A DNA stretch of 64,000 nt, taken from positions 4,402,001-4,466,000 of the forward strand of contig NZ_CP059856.1 of the NCBI RefSeq assembly GCF_009193325.2. The letters run 5' to 3'. A model generated the notes under the pieces. That model made no database searches and was not told the origin of the DNA. It saw only the letters and a list, made by a program, of their open reading frames with translations. This DNA comes from Bacteroides zhangwenhongii (lineage in GTDB: Bacteria; Bacteroidota; Bacteroidia; Bacteroidales; Bacteroidaceae). A program made the translations under genes and the position numbers. Positions within the stretch are counted from its first letter, which is position 1. Every line of letters begins with the position of its first letter. Positions 1-12,288 of this stretch are shown here, in pieces.

Positions 1-1
1 C

Positions 2-676
2 GATTATGTGGGACAGGATTATTATGATATGGTTGAAACTTCTGATCCATATCCGCTCTATACCTTACAACGTATTTCTGCTGGTGAACGTATCGGTAAT
101 TTTTATATGTGGAAATATGCTGGTATTGATAAAAACGGTAATTTTATGATTTATGACCGGGAAGGTAATATAAAACCTGCTGCTAACGGAACAAATGATG
201 ACAAGCAAATTGTTGGTAATGGACTTCCAAAGTTTACCGCATCGATGACACACAATTTTCATTGGCGCAATTGGGATCTTTCCATTTTCTTTCGTGGTGC
301 ATTTGGTTATGATATTTTCAATGTACATGATTTCTACTATGGTACTCAGAGTTTTACAGGAAATGTCTTGCAAAAAGCATATACAAAAAATGCAGAAATA
401 AAAGGTAAAAATGTGGTGACTGATTATTATTTGGAAAAAGGAGATTATGTGAAACTTGATATGCTTTCGTTAGGGTATACATGGCCCGTTAAATCTCATT
501 TTCTAGAATCTGTCAAATTTTCGTTTACAGCAAAGAATCTTGCAACTTTTACCCGTTACAGTGGGGTAGACCCTTCTTCTATACAAACTAATGGATTGAC
601 ACCGGGAGCTACTGGTTCACGTACATATTATCCGAGTTGCCGTCAGTTTATTCTTGGCGTACAACTTGATTTCTAA
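2..676 (+). CDS. SusC-like TonB-dependent outer-membrane receptor, C-terminal part only
   Basis: The reading frame is open from the first bases of the window, so this is the 3' end of a longer gene. The visible ~224 residues look like the last strands of a TonB-dependent beta-barrel: alternating aromatic strands, a segment around NLATFTRYSGVDPSS that is typical of SusC C-termini, and an end in ILGVQLDF with a terminal aromatic residue as expected for an outer-membrane barrel. A SusD gene follows after 20 bases, the standard pairing. By family, the complex imports oligosaccharides across the outer membrane using TonB energy. The plug domain and N-terminus lie outside the window. Confidence 0.93.
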   Translation, partial: DYVGQDYYDMVETSDPYPLYTLQRISAGERIGNFYMWKYAGIDKNGNFMIYDREGNIKPAANGTNDDKQIVGNGLPKFTASMTHNFHWRNWDLSIFFRGAFGYDIFNVHDFYYGTQSFTGNVLQKAYTKNAEIKGKNVVTDYYLEKGDYVKLDMLSLGYTWPVKSHFLESVKFSFTAKNLATFTRYSGVDPSSIQTNGLTPGATGSRTYYPSCRQFILGVQLDF

Positions 677-696
677 ACTTATAAAATTTTAAAATC

Positions 697-2421
697 ATGA
701 AATCTAAAATATTGGCCATTATAGGCGGATTCGTTTTCACTGTCATTACAACTGGATGCACGGATTTGAGTGAGACTGTATATAGTGATGTTATGAGTGA
801 TAATTACTATAACACTAAGACAGATGTTATACGAGCAGCTCTTCGCCCCTTTGAACATGCTTATTGGTCTATTCAATCAAATATTCCTCTTAACGAACTA
901 ACGGCAGACCAAATAATGACCTGTACACGTGATGGGTGGTGGGATGATGCTGGACAATGGCGGGCTCTTCAATACCATGAGTTAACTCCTGAAAGTAAAT
1001 ATCTTGATATGGAATGGGATGGTTGCTACACAGGTATTATGCAAAGTAATTACATAATAGATGATCTTAGTAGATTGGATCCTGCTGATTTTGGCTTTTC
1101 CGAGCAGGAATTCAGTAATCTGAAAGCTCAGAATCGTGCTCTTCGAGCTTGGCTGTATCTGCGTTTACTTGATAAGTTCCGAAATGTTCCTCTCTATACT
1201 TCTTCTGATCCTAAAAGTGGATCTGGCGAACAAGTCTCTTCCCAAAAGCTGTTTACTTTTATAGAAGATGAACTAAAAGAAATCCTCCATCTAATCAATG
1301 CTAAATCGGGGCTTGGTGGCAACGGTAACGAACAAGGGCAATGGACCCAAGCTGGAGTTGCGGCATTATTGGTACGCTTATATCTGAATGCTGAAGTATA
1401 TATTGGAGAAGCACGTTGGACAGAGTGCATTACGTATGCCCAGAAAATAGTTGATGGAGAATATGGACCCTATCAGGTAGCAGACCGTTGGGATGAAGTA
1501 TTTGACTGGAATAATGATATTTCTGATGAGGTTCTCTTCGCTTTTCCCAGTAGTCAGAATTATACTTTTTGGCTTTACAAAGGTGATACGTTTTGGTGGA
1601 GCGTCCCACAACAGATGGAATATTACGTTAATGATTCCAAAAGCGAAGGTGGTGATCATAACTGCAAATATGCCCTTACTCCAAGCTATGATCTGAATGG
1701 TAAACTTTACAGTTATACACTCGGTAATACTGCTCAGAAATTTCGTAATTATCCTGAAGATGTCAGATTGAAACTTTACAAAAATCTTGGTAACAACAAA
1801 CGTGAGGGGTTGTTCCTGTTTGGTTCTATTCCTGTTGTAAAAGATGGGGTGAGGGGGAATATGACCTCCCCTGATGGTAGTTATGAATTGTATATTCGTG
1901 ATGCTGTCGGACAATTTAAGGGACTACGTCCTAATCAATGGCCTATAAACAAAACTAGTAATCTCCGTTCAGGAGACCATCAGTCCGGATGGCATTATGT
2001 AAAGTATCCATTCTATAGTGATGATGAATCCGGTCAAATGGAATCGGATTTTGTGGAAATACGCCTTCCGGAAATCATATATGCTTTAGCAGAGTGTCGT
2101 TTTCGTTTGGGGGAATTGTCGAAAGCTGGAATTTTACTCAATTCCGTGCGTAAACGCAATTATCCACAAGAGAGATGGAGTGATTATCTTTATGTTCCGG
2201 AAGGAGGTGTTGCACTTGATGAACAGGAACTCTTGGATGAGTGGGGACGCGAGTTTCTTGGTGAAGGACGTCGTCGTGTCGATTTGATTCGTTTCGGGAA
2301 ATTCAATACAGGTTCATGGTGGGATAAGACGCCCGATGAAGATGATCATACAAAGATTTTCCCCATTCCGCGTAAATCATTGGATACAAACCATAATCTT
2401 AAACAAAATCCTGGCTATTGA
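697..2421 (+). CDS. SusD-like surface glycan-binding lipoprotein
   Basis: A 574-residue protein of normal SusD length. It has a lipoprotein signal (hydrophobic stretch ending TTGC, Cys at about residue 21), a TPR-rich core with the RALRAWLYLRLLDKFRNVPLY segment typical of SusD N-terminal domains, and the C-terminal RagB/SusD feature EWGREFLGEGRRRVDLIRFGKF followed by IFPIPRKSLDTNHNLKQNPGY. It caps the SusC barrel at the cell surface and helps deliver glycan. It directly follows the SusC gene and is co-transcribed with the genes downstream, as gaps are only 20-40 bases. The substrate cannot be read from this protein alone. Confidence 0.96.
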   Translation: MKSKILAIIGGFVFTVITTGCTDLSETVYSDVMSDNYYNTKTDVIRAALRPFEHAYWSIQSNIPLNELTADQIMTCTRDGWWDDAGQWRALQYHELTPESKYLDMEWDGCYTGIMQSNYIIDDLSRLDPADFGFSEQEFSNLKAQNRALRAWLYLRLLDKFRNVPLYTSSDPKSGSGEQVSSQKLFTFIEDELKEILHLINAKSGLGGNGNEQGQWTQAGVAALLVRLYLNAEVYIGEARWTECITYAQKIVDGEYGPYQVADRWDEVFDWNNDISDEVLFAFPSSQNYTFWLYKGDTFWWSVPQQMEYYVNDSKSEGGDHNCKYALTPSYDLNGKLYSYTLGNTAQKFRNYPEDVRLKLYKNLGNNKREGLFLFGSIPVVKDGVRGNMTSPDGSYELYIRDAVGQFKGLRPNQWPINKTSNLRSGDHQSGWHYVKYPFYSDDESGQMESDFVEIRLPEIIYALAECRFRLGELSKAGILLNSVRKRNYPQERWSDYLYVPEGGVALDEQELLDEWGREFLGEGRRRVDLIRFGKFNTGSWWDKTPDEDDHTKIFPIPRKSLDTNHNLKQNPGY

Positions 2422-2450
2422 TGCCGCAAACTTATTTGAACTTTTAAACA

Positions 2451-4127
2451 ATGAAACAAAAGATGAAGACAATATATAATTACCTATTATTGATAGTGGG
2501 ATTCTTCTTCACAGTGTTGCTGAATAGCTGTGATGCAGAAAAGGAACTAAAGGTTGTTGAAACGGGTGATGCTTCACTCTATGAACAGATTTATATTCTT
2601 GGTTATGGGGCAGAAAACAATTTTGATTCTAATTTGGCTGTTCCGATGGAAAAAACATCTAATCCGAATATATTTACTTGTCAAATAGAATTGCGTTATT
2701 ACGGTGACAATAAACAATTTAAATTTTGTACTGCACGAGGTGATTGGGATAAAATTTATTATATCATCCCTTCCTCAGGCGTGGTGGGTGGAAAATCTTA
2801 TGCTTATACTACATTTGGAGAGAATGCACCTAATAATGCACGTCTTTGTTCAGAACTGACCGGAGATCTTGAAGACCATTTTTGGGGTATTCATGAAGGA
2901 GAAGATGGTATTTACGATATCACTATTAATGTGAAAGATATGACGGTAACTGTTGTATTAGTAAAGAAACTTGATGAAAAAGAGTTTGAACTAAATCAAC
3001 TTTTTATTATTGGAGATGCTACCCCGGCTGGTTGGGATATTAATAATCCCTATCCAATGGAAAATATTTCACCAAATGTGTTTCAGTATGAAGGAGCGCT
3101 TAGACAGGGGGAGATGAAATGCCCTATTAATAATAATGGAAAATATGAAGATGAGTTTCTTATGCCTGTTGTAGCGGGAACAGTCATAAATAAATCGGGT
3201 GTTGCTGACGTAGCTGTGGAGTATGTGCCTACCGGTAATCCTGATAGCAAATGGAACATTGAGACCCCCGGCAATTATAGAATTATAGTAGACGCTTCGA
3301 AGGGTAAAAAGAACATTACTATTACTGCGACTTGGCTTAGTGAAATTGAATTAGGACCAGAACTTTATATGCTTGGAAATGCATCTGGCAAATGGAATTC
3401 ACCTGATGGGCTATATATGGATTCGTCCGATGGGAATATCTTCACTTGGGAGGGAGAAATCCATTATAATACAGAAAATAAGCAGTTCAAATTTTGTACA
3501 GAAAAAGGTGAATGGGACCAAGTTGATTTTCTTGTTCCGGAAAATGCTACTGCTGACGGGTATATCGAAGTCATACAGCCTGGAACCTATAGGTTGCAAC
3601 GTTGCTCACAAGGTGAAGGTACACTAAAAGATGCATTTTTCGGAATACCGGAAGAAGGTAGTGCCGTATACAAAATTATAGTGGATGTTGAATCCTTAAC
3701 AGTTACGTTAGAAAAGGTTCGCGATCTTGACAAACCAGAGATTAACGAATTGTATATACAGGGGGTTGCGGGTAATTCTGGTACTGATTCAAATGATCCG
3801 GGAGTACAATTGATATATGATGAGGCATCCAAACGTTTTAGTTGGGAAGGTGAACTTTATTATACTGAGGCAGAAGGAAATCGTCAATTCAATTTCATTA
3901 CATCTAAAGGAAATTGGGATCAAGTGGTTTTCCTTATACCAGAAAAAGGCGATAGTGATGGATATCGTGAGTTAGTAGAAGACAGTGGCATTTATAGGAT
4001 GAAGAAAGTTCAGGGACCTGGTAATCCGTTGGCTGCGTCATGGGGTATTTCTCTAGAAAACAGTGGAAAATATCGAATCGAAGTCGATGTCGAGGGAATG
4101 ACACTTTACGTGTTCAAGATAGAGTAA
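2451..4127 (+). CDS. SusE/SusF-like surface glycan-binding lipoprotein with four tandem modules
   Basis: The product is 558 residues with an N-terminal lipobox (LLNSC). Four related beta-sandwich modules can be seen, at about residues 42-165, 180-290, 303-425 and 430-558. Each begins with a strand such as IYILGYG, LFIIGDA, LYMLGNA or LYIQGVA. Modules 1, 3 and 4 carry the motif QFxFxTxxGxWDxxxFLxP; module 2 has the weaker GEMKCPINNNGKYEDEFLMP. This is the layout of starch-binding SusE/SusF proteins, which are immobile glycan-binding lipoproteins outside the cell. The gene sits where SusE/F normally sits, after SusD. The ATG at 2451 or at 2463 could be the start; the signal peptide is intact from either. 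Confidence 0.85.
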   Translation: MKQKMKTIYNYLLLIVGFFFTVLLNSCDAEKELKVVETGDASLYEQIYILGYGAENNFDSNLAVPMEKTSNPNIFTCQIELRYYGDNKQFKFCTARGDWDKIYYIIPSSGVVGGKSYAYTTFGENAPNNARLCSELTGDLEDHFWGIHEGEDGIYDITINVKDMTVTVVLVKKLDEKEFELNQLFIIGDATPAGWDINNPYPMENISPNVFQYEGALRQGEMKCPINNNGKYEDEFLMPVVAGTVINKSGVADVAVEYVPTGNPDSKWNIETPGNYRIIVDASKGKKNITITATWLSEIELGPELYMLGNASGKWNSPDGLYMDSSDGNIFTWEGEIHYNTENKQFKFCTEKGEWDQVDFLVPENATADGYIEVIQPGTYRLQRCSQGEGTLKDAFFGIPEEGSAVYKIIVDVESLTVTLEKVRDLDKPEINELYIQGVAGNSGTDSNDPGVQLIYDEASKRFSWEGELYYTEAEGNRQFNFITSKGNWDQVVFLIPEKGDSDGYRELVEDSGIYRMKKVQGPGNPLAASWGISLENSGKYRIEVDVEGMTLYVFKIE

Positions 4128-4166
4128 ATTTGTAATTATAGTAATAAACTATTAAATCAAAATGAT

Positions 4167-5543
4167 ATGAATATTAGAAGTATATTTTTGTGTGGACTTG
4201 TTTTTGTTTCAGTAGTAGTCAGTGCTCGTGATAGTAGATTTACGAGACATGGCGCTGGTCCTCTTTATTGGATGGCCTACGAACAGTGTTTTGTAACTGA
4301 TAGCCCATTGGCCGAGGATCGTTATCAAAAATCGGTAGATTGGGTAGCCAAGAATTTTCTCTCTTACGGTTATGATATGGTATGCACTGATGGTTGGATT
4401 GAAAGAGCACAAACTGTAAATGAAAATGGATATATAACGAAGTATAATGACGCTTGGAGTCATGATTTTGCCTATTGGATCGATTATAACAAGAAGAAAG
4501 GTTTGAAAACAGGGATTTATTACGATCCGTTGTGGATGTCGAGAAAAGCTTATGAGAACAATTTACCAGTGAAAGGCTCTACAAAGACCACTCGTGATAT
4601 CAAGGGAAATGTTAATTTTAATGATTATCTTTATTGGGTAGATACAGATAAGGAGGGTGCTGAACAGTGGATTAAAGGGTATGTACGTTATTTTATTGAT
4701 CTTGGATTCTCATTTCTTAGAATAGATTTTCTGAACTATTACGAAGATGCTTATGGTACAGAACGTTATGTGAAGGCTCTTCGTTGGATTAAGGAAGAAG
4801 CGGGTGATGAAATTTTTATCTCTTTGGTAATGCCCAATTGTTTCGATCATGCCGCTAACGAAATTCCATACGGTGATCTTTTTCGTATTAGTGAGGATGT
4901 TTTCGGTGGGGGATGGGATTTTATCAGTAATCGTCGTCGTGGCATTCAACAAGACCGTTGGGCACAGTGGGGCAATGCTTTTGATGGTTTTGTTGGATTT
5001 AGTGATGTAGCCGCCCGTGGGCAAATCATGATGGATGGCGACTTTATTAGGTTAAATACTTGTGAAAGTGATACAGAACGTCAGTTTTGGGTATCACTAA
5101 TGGCTATAACCGGTTCGCCCATAGCTATTGCCGATCAGTATGATACAGCTAATGGGTGTGAGCGTTTTTATCAAAACGAGGAAATTCTGGCACTTAATAA
5201 AATGGGATTTAGTGCACGTCCAATGTCGGGTAATCCATCAGAAATTGCAAGCTCGAAATGGGTGGGGCAATTGCCTAATGGTGAGTGGATTGTTGGATTG
5301 TTCAACAGAGAGGAAGAAGCTTCAAATATGTCTATTAACTTTTTGCGTGATTTAGGTATTAAAGAAGGAAAAGTTAGTAATATACGTGATCTTTGGACTC
5401 ATTCTGATTTAGGTGCTTTTGAAGGTGCTTATAAAGTTAACATACCTGCACATGGATGTCGTATTCTTCGTATCACATCTTCATGCAAACGTTATCAGGC
5501 TGAAGTTGCTGCTCTACGTGGCAGTGTAAAAGTTCAAAAGTAA
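4167..5543 (+). CDS. Clan GH-D glycoside hydrolase (GH27-like), secreted
   Basis: 458 residues with a type I signal peptide (cleavage probably after VSA near residue 20). The fold looks like the (beta/alpha)8 barrel of GH27/GH36: YGYDMVCTDGW, GLKTGIYYDPLW, then FLRIDF with Asp187 in the position of the nucleophile, and FRISEDVFGGGWD with Asp244 as candidate acid. Family members include alpha-galactosidases and isomaltodextranase, so the linkage is uncertain. The two SusB-like GH97 enzymes downstream make an alpha-glucan more likely than a galactoside. No lipobox is visible, so it is probably periplasmic. Confidence 0.75.
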   Translation: MNIRSIFLCGLVFVSVVVSARDSRFTRHGAGPLYWMAYEQCFVTDSPLAEDRYQKSVDWVAKNFLSYGYDMVCTDGWIERAQTVNENGYITKYNDAWSHDFAYWIDYNKKKGLKTGIYYDPLWMSRKAYENNLPVKGSTKTTRDIKGNVNFNDYLYWVDTDKEGAEQWIKGYVRYFIDLGFSFLRIDFLNYYEDAYGTERYVKALRWIKEEAGDEIFISLVMPNCFDHAANEIPYGDLFRISEDVFGGGWDFISNRRRGIQQDRWAQWGNAFDGFVGFSDVAARGQIMMDGDFIRLNTCESDTERQFWVSLMAITGSPIAIADQYDTANGCERFYQNEEILALNKMGFSARPMSGNPSEIASSKWVGQLPNGEWIVGLFNREEEASNMSINFLRDLGIKEGKVSNIRDLWTHSDLGAFEGAYKVNIPAHGCRILRITSSCKRYQAEVAALRGSVKVQK

Positions 5544-5567
5544 CAACCGATTATTAATTTGTAAGAA

Positions 5568-5980
5568 ATGACTGAAATGAAAAAGATTATATTTTCCTTT
5601 TTTATAGCGATAACAGTAGGACTGATGTCTTGCAAAAACGATTGGACAATAGACGATGCGGATTTACCGCCGATAGCGGAGAACTCTGACGGGTTTGGTT
5701 ATGTGGGTAATTTTACGGGTGAAGGCGCTTCTGTGCTCTTTGCTGTTGAGGTACCTGTGACTGGCGATTATACAGTTATTGTGCGAGGACGTGCTTCCTC
5801 TGATATTCCGGGTGCTGGTGTTTTTAAGGTAAACGGAGATGAGAAGCAGATTTCTTTTGATGAACAATATGTTTGGAAAGATCAGACTGTAACTGTAAGA
5901 CTTAACCAAGGCGTGAATGATGTTGATATCTGTAAGGGTAGTGGTAATGGTATGTTCTTTATTGATTATATTGAATTGAA

Positions 5981-5984
<4 letters not shown>
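5568..5984 (+). CDS. Small CBM6/CBM35-like lipoprotein
   Basis: A 138-residue protein with a lipoprotein signal (LMSC, Cys near residue 22). After a short acidic linker there is a single beta-sandwich that resembles CBM6/CBM35: GDYTVIVRGRAS, FKVNGDEKQ, and the C-terminal MFFIDYIELK typical of these modules. It carries no catalytic domain. Its stop overlaps the start of the next GH97 gene in ATGA, so the two are translationally coupled. Its role is probably glycan capture at the cell surface or in the periplasm; the family assignment comes from sequence pattern only. A second ATG at 5577 could be the true start and would place the signal peptide more normally. Confidence 0.65.
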
Positions 5985-10124
<4,140 letters not shown>

Positions 10125-10195
10125 GTCCTGTTTAATTTTGTACGCTATACTCTCTTTGGGAAGTATAGGTTATCATTCTTTCGAATAAAATAGCG

Positions 10196-10251
10196 ACTTT
10201 GTATCATTTAATTCGTAGGACTATACTTCTACGAATTAAATGATACAAAGT
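10196..10251. repeat. Perfect 23-bp inverted repeat with 10-base loop
   Basis: The left arm, 10196-10218, and the right arm, 10229-10251, are exact reverse complements (ACTTTGTATCATTTAATTCG plus TAG) around the loop GACTATACTT. It lies between the end of the glycan locus and the mobile region. It has no T-tract of its own. It may be an element end, a protein site or part of the 3' untranslated region. The flanks hold further short words (CTATACT, GTATAGG, GGTATAGATA). Confidence 0.85.
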
Positions 10252-10291
10252 TAAGTAGGTATAGATAACTACCGAAAGGTATAGATAGATA

Positions 10292-10330
10292 AATCCGCAT
10301 AGCTCAATGAGTTATGCGGATTTTCTTTTT
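10292..10330 (+). terminator. Intrinsic terminator after the glycan locus
   Basis: A 10-bp perfect stem, AATCCGCATA / TATGCGGATT, with an 11-base loop, followed by TTTTCTTTTT. It ends transcription of the SusC-to-GH97 operon. Confidence 0.85.
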
Positions 10331-10457
10331 AGTTAAACTTTGTATTTCTTTTGTTATATTCGGATATTAGCTGTATTATTGTGCCATAATTGTACCAACA
10401 CTTATTGGTAGATAATGTGACACTTAACAAGCATAAGTAATAATAAAGTAGAATTGT

Positions 10458-11009
10458 ATGGGTGCAGCAAAGTTTGAGATAACAAGGAAATGCAAGATTT
10501 GCGGTGAGCCATTCGTCGCAAAGACTATCACGTCTTGGTATTGCTCACCAAGATGTTCTAAAGTTGCATTTAAGCGCAGGAAAGATGAAGAGAAAAGAAA
10601 TGAACGTTTGGATGCTATAGCCAAAGCTATTCCCAATGACCAGGAGTACATAACAGTTCCCGAAGCCTATTCTTTGTTTGGCATCAGTAAGGAAACCCTT
10701 TATCGCCAAATCCGAAAGGGCGTTATTCCAAGTGTTAATGTAGGGCAACGCCAAACACGGGTAAGCAAAGAAACGCTTATGGAGATGTACCCTCTAAGGA
10801 AGAGTCTGCTTAAAAAGCAGTCCAAGCCCATTCCCAAGCTGTATAGTTTGGAACCAAAGGATTGCTACACGATACAGCAAGCGTGTGAGAAATATCACAT
10901 GAATGACAGTACACTCTATCTTCAAATCAGAAAGTTTTCAATTCCTACTCGGCAAATCGGCAATTTCGTATATGTGCCCAAAAAGGGAATAGACAATCTC
11001 TATAAATAA
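10458..11009 (+). CDS. Zinc-finger plus double helix-turn-helix protein, excisionase-like (mobile element)
   Basis: 183 residues. The N-terminus has four cysteines (C12, C15, C29, C33) spaced as a small zinc finger, then a basic helix (KRRKDEEKR). Two similar MerR/excisionase-type HTH domains follow, at about 64-110 (ITVPEAYSLFGISKETLYRQIRKG) and 135-182 (YTIQQACEKYHMNDSTLYLQIRK). In Bacteroides mobile elements such proteins are usually encoded just before a tyrosine integrase, and here a cut-off integrase start follows after 8 bases. It probably binds att or promoter DNA of the lost element. Its function is inferred from the domains only. Confidence 0.75.
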   Translation: MGAAKFEITRKCKICGEPFVAKTITSWYCSPRCSKVAFKRRKDEEKRNERLDAIAKAIPNDQEYITVPEAYSLFGISKETLYRQIRKGVIPSVNVGQRQTRVSKETLMEMYPLRKSLLKKQSKPIPKLYSLEPKDCYTIQQACEKYHMNDSTLYLQIRKFSIPTRQIGNFVYVPKKGIDNLYK

Positions 11010-11017
11010 GCATCCTT

Positions 11018-11089
11018 ATGAAGAAATCTCTATCCCACACCCGTGTTTCCGTGAAACTTCGCAAGGCAGAGTTTCGAAAGAAGAAATAA
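11018..11089 (+). pseudogene. Remnant of a tyrosine-integrase N-terminus (23 codons)
   Basis: An ATG 8 bases after the HTH gene opens a 23-codon frame containing VSVKLRKAEFRKKK and then stops. This resembles the first beta-strand segment that begins many Bacteroides integrases (…SVKLRKaerRKEW…), and an integrase is what normally follows this HTH gene. The frame breaks just before the convergent DUF1016 gene, so the rest of the integrase seems to have been deleted or replaced. Short length makes this a tentative reading. Confidence 0.4.
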
Positions 11090-11108
11090 CCTTTTCTTTT
11101 CGCCAATT

Positions 11109-12263
11109 TTAAAGTTTGTAACTCTCATAGTTTGAGGAAGAAATGAACTCTTTTATTTCTTCTTCTGTTGGAAGTTCTATCCTATACTTCTGTACAAAGA
11201 TATTTGGGTCTAATCCGGCAGTGGCATACTTTACTAATGTATCTCCCTTTTCAGTGCAAAGCAGAATACCGATAGGTGGATTATCATCCGGCTGCATCAC
11301 TTCCGCTTTGAAATAGTTCAGATACATATTTAGTTGCGAAGCATACTCATGGTGGAACTTGTCTATCTTCAATTCTACAATAACATGACATTTCAAAATA
11401 CGATGATAGAACACAAGGTCGGCAAAGAAATAATCTTCATCAATCAAGATGCGTTTTTGCCGGGCTTCAAAGCAGAAGCCATGTCCCATTTCCAATAGGA
11501 AGCGTTGCAAGTTGTCAAGAATGGATTGTTCCAAATCGTTTTCCGTCACTAATGCACGTTCATTCAACCCTAAGAACTCCAAAGTAACAGGGGTATTGAT
11601 AACATCTTTAGGTTGTAATAAGGTTGCTTGTTGCTGGACTAAAGCGGAGAGGGCTTCTTTGTTTTTGGATAGTCCGCTACGTTCGTAATATAAAGATGCG
11701 ATTTGTCGCTCTAACTCCTTTACAGACCAGCAGCCACGCATGGTTTCCATTTCATAGAAAGCACGTTTTACCGGGTTCTCAATTCCCGATATGGTATTTA
11801 AATGGGTGGAAGATAATCTGTTGAATAATCTATCAGCCGGAATCATCCACGTTTCGGTTTGTGGGTATTCTGTTGATAGTTTCCAAACGCCATTTTCAGA
11901 TTCGGCGGTCACCAACCGCCGAATTGGTTCAGTGAATTCGGCGGTCAATGACTGCCGAATTTGAATTTGTGATGCAATGTATTGTGTAACAGGTTCTTTT
12001 AGTTGTGGATAAACGAGGTACAGCCGCCTAAATTCACGGAATCTACGTTCGTTCAGACCTTTTGTTTTCAGTCGTTGTTCCAGTTTTTTCAACAATTGTT
12101 CACCGTAGGCGGCACGGTCTTCTCCGTTCTGCTCAAACTCCACGATATAGCACCCCATAAGCCAGTTACGGGAAGTAAGGGCAAGGTTTACAGCGTGTGC
12201 GGCTTGTGCCTGCAACGTGTTCTGTATCGTGCTGATATGTTTTACTAATGCTTCAAAGTTCAT
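11109..12263 (-). CDS. DUF1016 (YhcG-type) PDDEXK nuclease-domain protein
   Basis: 384 residues. The N-terminal DUF1016 helical region (NLALTSRNWLMGCYIVEFEQNG, LKTKGLNERRFREFRRLY) is followed by a C-terminal PD-(D/E)XK fold with DEDYFFADLVFYHR and VIVELKI, giving the D…ExK signature. Such proteins are common beside restriction and integrase genes in Bacteroides; their exact job is not known. Its start lies 25 bases from the stop of the integrase upstream on the same strand, so the two form a pair. Codons around 11900-11961 contain a 36-nt palindromic in-frame repeat. A broken paralogue lies at 14002-14601. Confidence 0.85.
   Translation of the reverse strand: MNFEALVKHISTIQNTLQAQAAHAVNLALTSRNWLMGCYIVEFEQNGEDRAAYGEQLLKKLEQRLKTKGLNERRFREFRRLYLVYPQLKEPVTQYIASQIQIRQSLTAEFTEPIRRLVTAESENGVWKLSTEYPQTETWMIPADRLFNRLSSTHLNTISGIENPVKRAFYEMETMRGCWSVKELERQIASLYYERSGLSKNKEALSALVQQQATLLQPKDVINTPVTLEFLGLNERALVTENDLEQSILDNLQRFLLEMGHGFCFEARQKRILIDEDYFFADLVFYHRILKCHVIVELKIDKFHHEYASQLNMYLNYFKAEVMQPDDNPPIGILLCTEKGDTLVKYATAGLDPNIFVQKYRIELPTEEEIKEFISSSNYESYKL
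11900..11961. repeat. Two 36-bp-spaced palindromes inside the DUF1016 coding sequence
   Basis: Palindrome 1 at 11900-11924 has 10-bp arms (ATTCGGCGGT / ACCGCCGAAT). Palindrome 2 at 11935-11961 has arms AATTCGGC / GCCGAATT plus inner pairing. The repeat of 36 bases encodes a 12-residue in-frame duplication (IRQSLTAEFTEP, IRRLVTAESENG). The paralogous copy has matching palindromes at 14242-14258 and 14273-14299 with different stem sequences. Confidence 0.8.
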
Positions 12264-12288
12264 AGTTACAAAGATAAGTCTTTTATGG

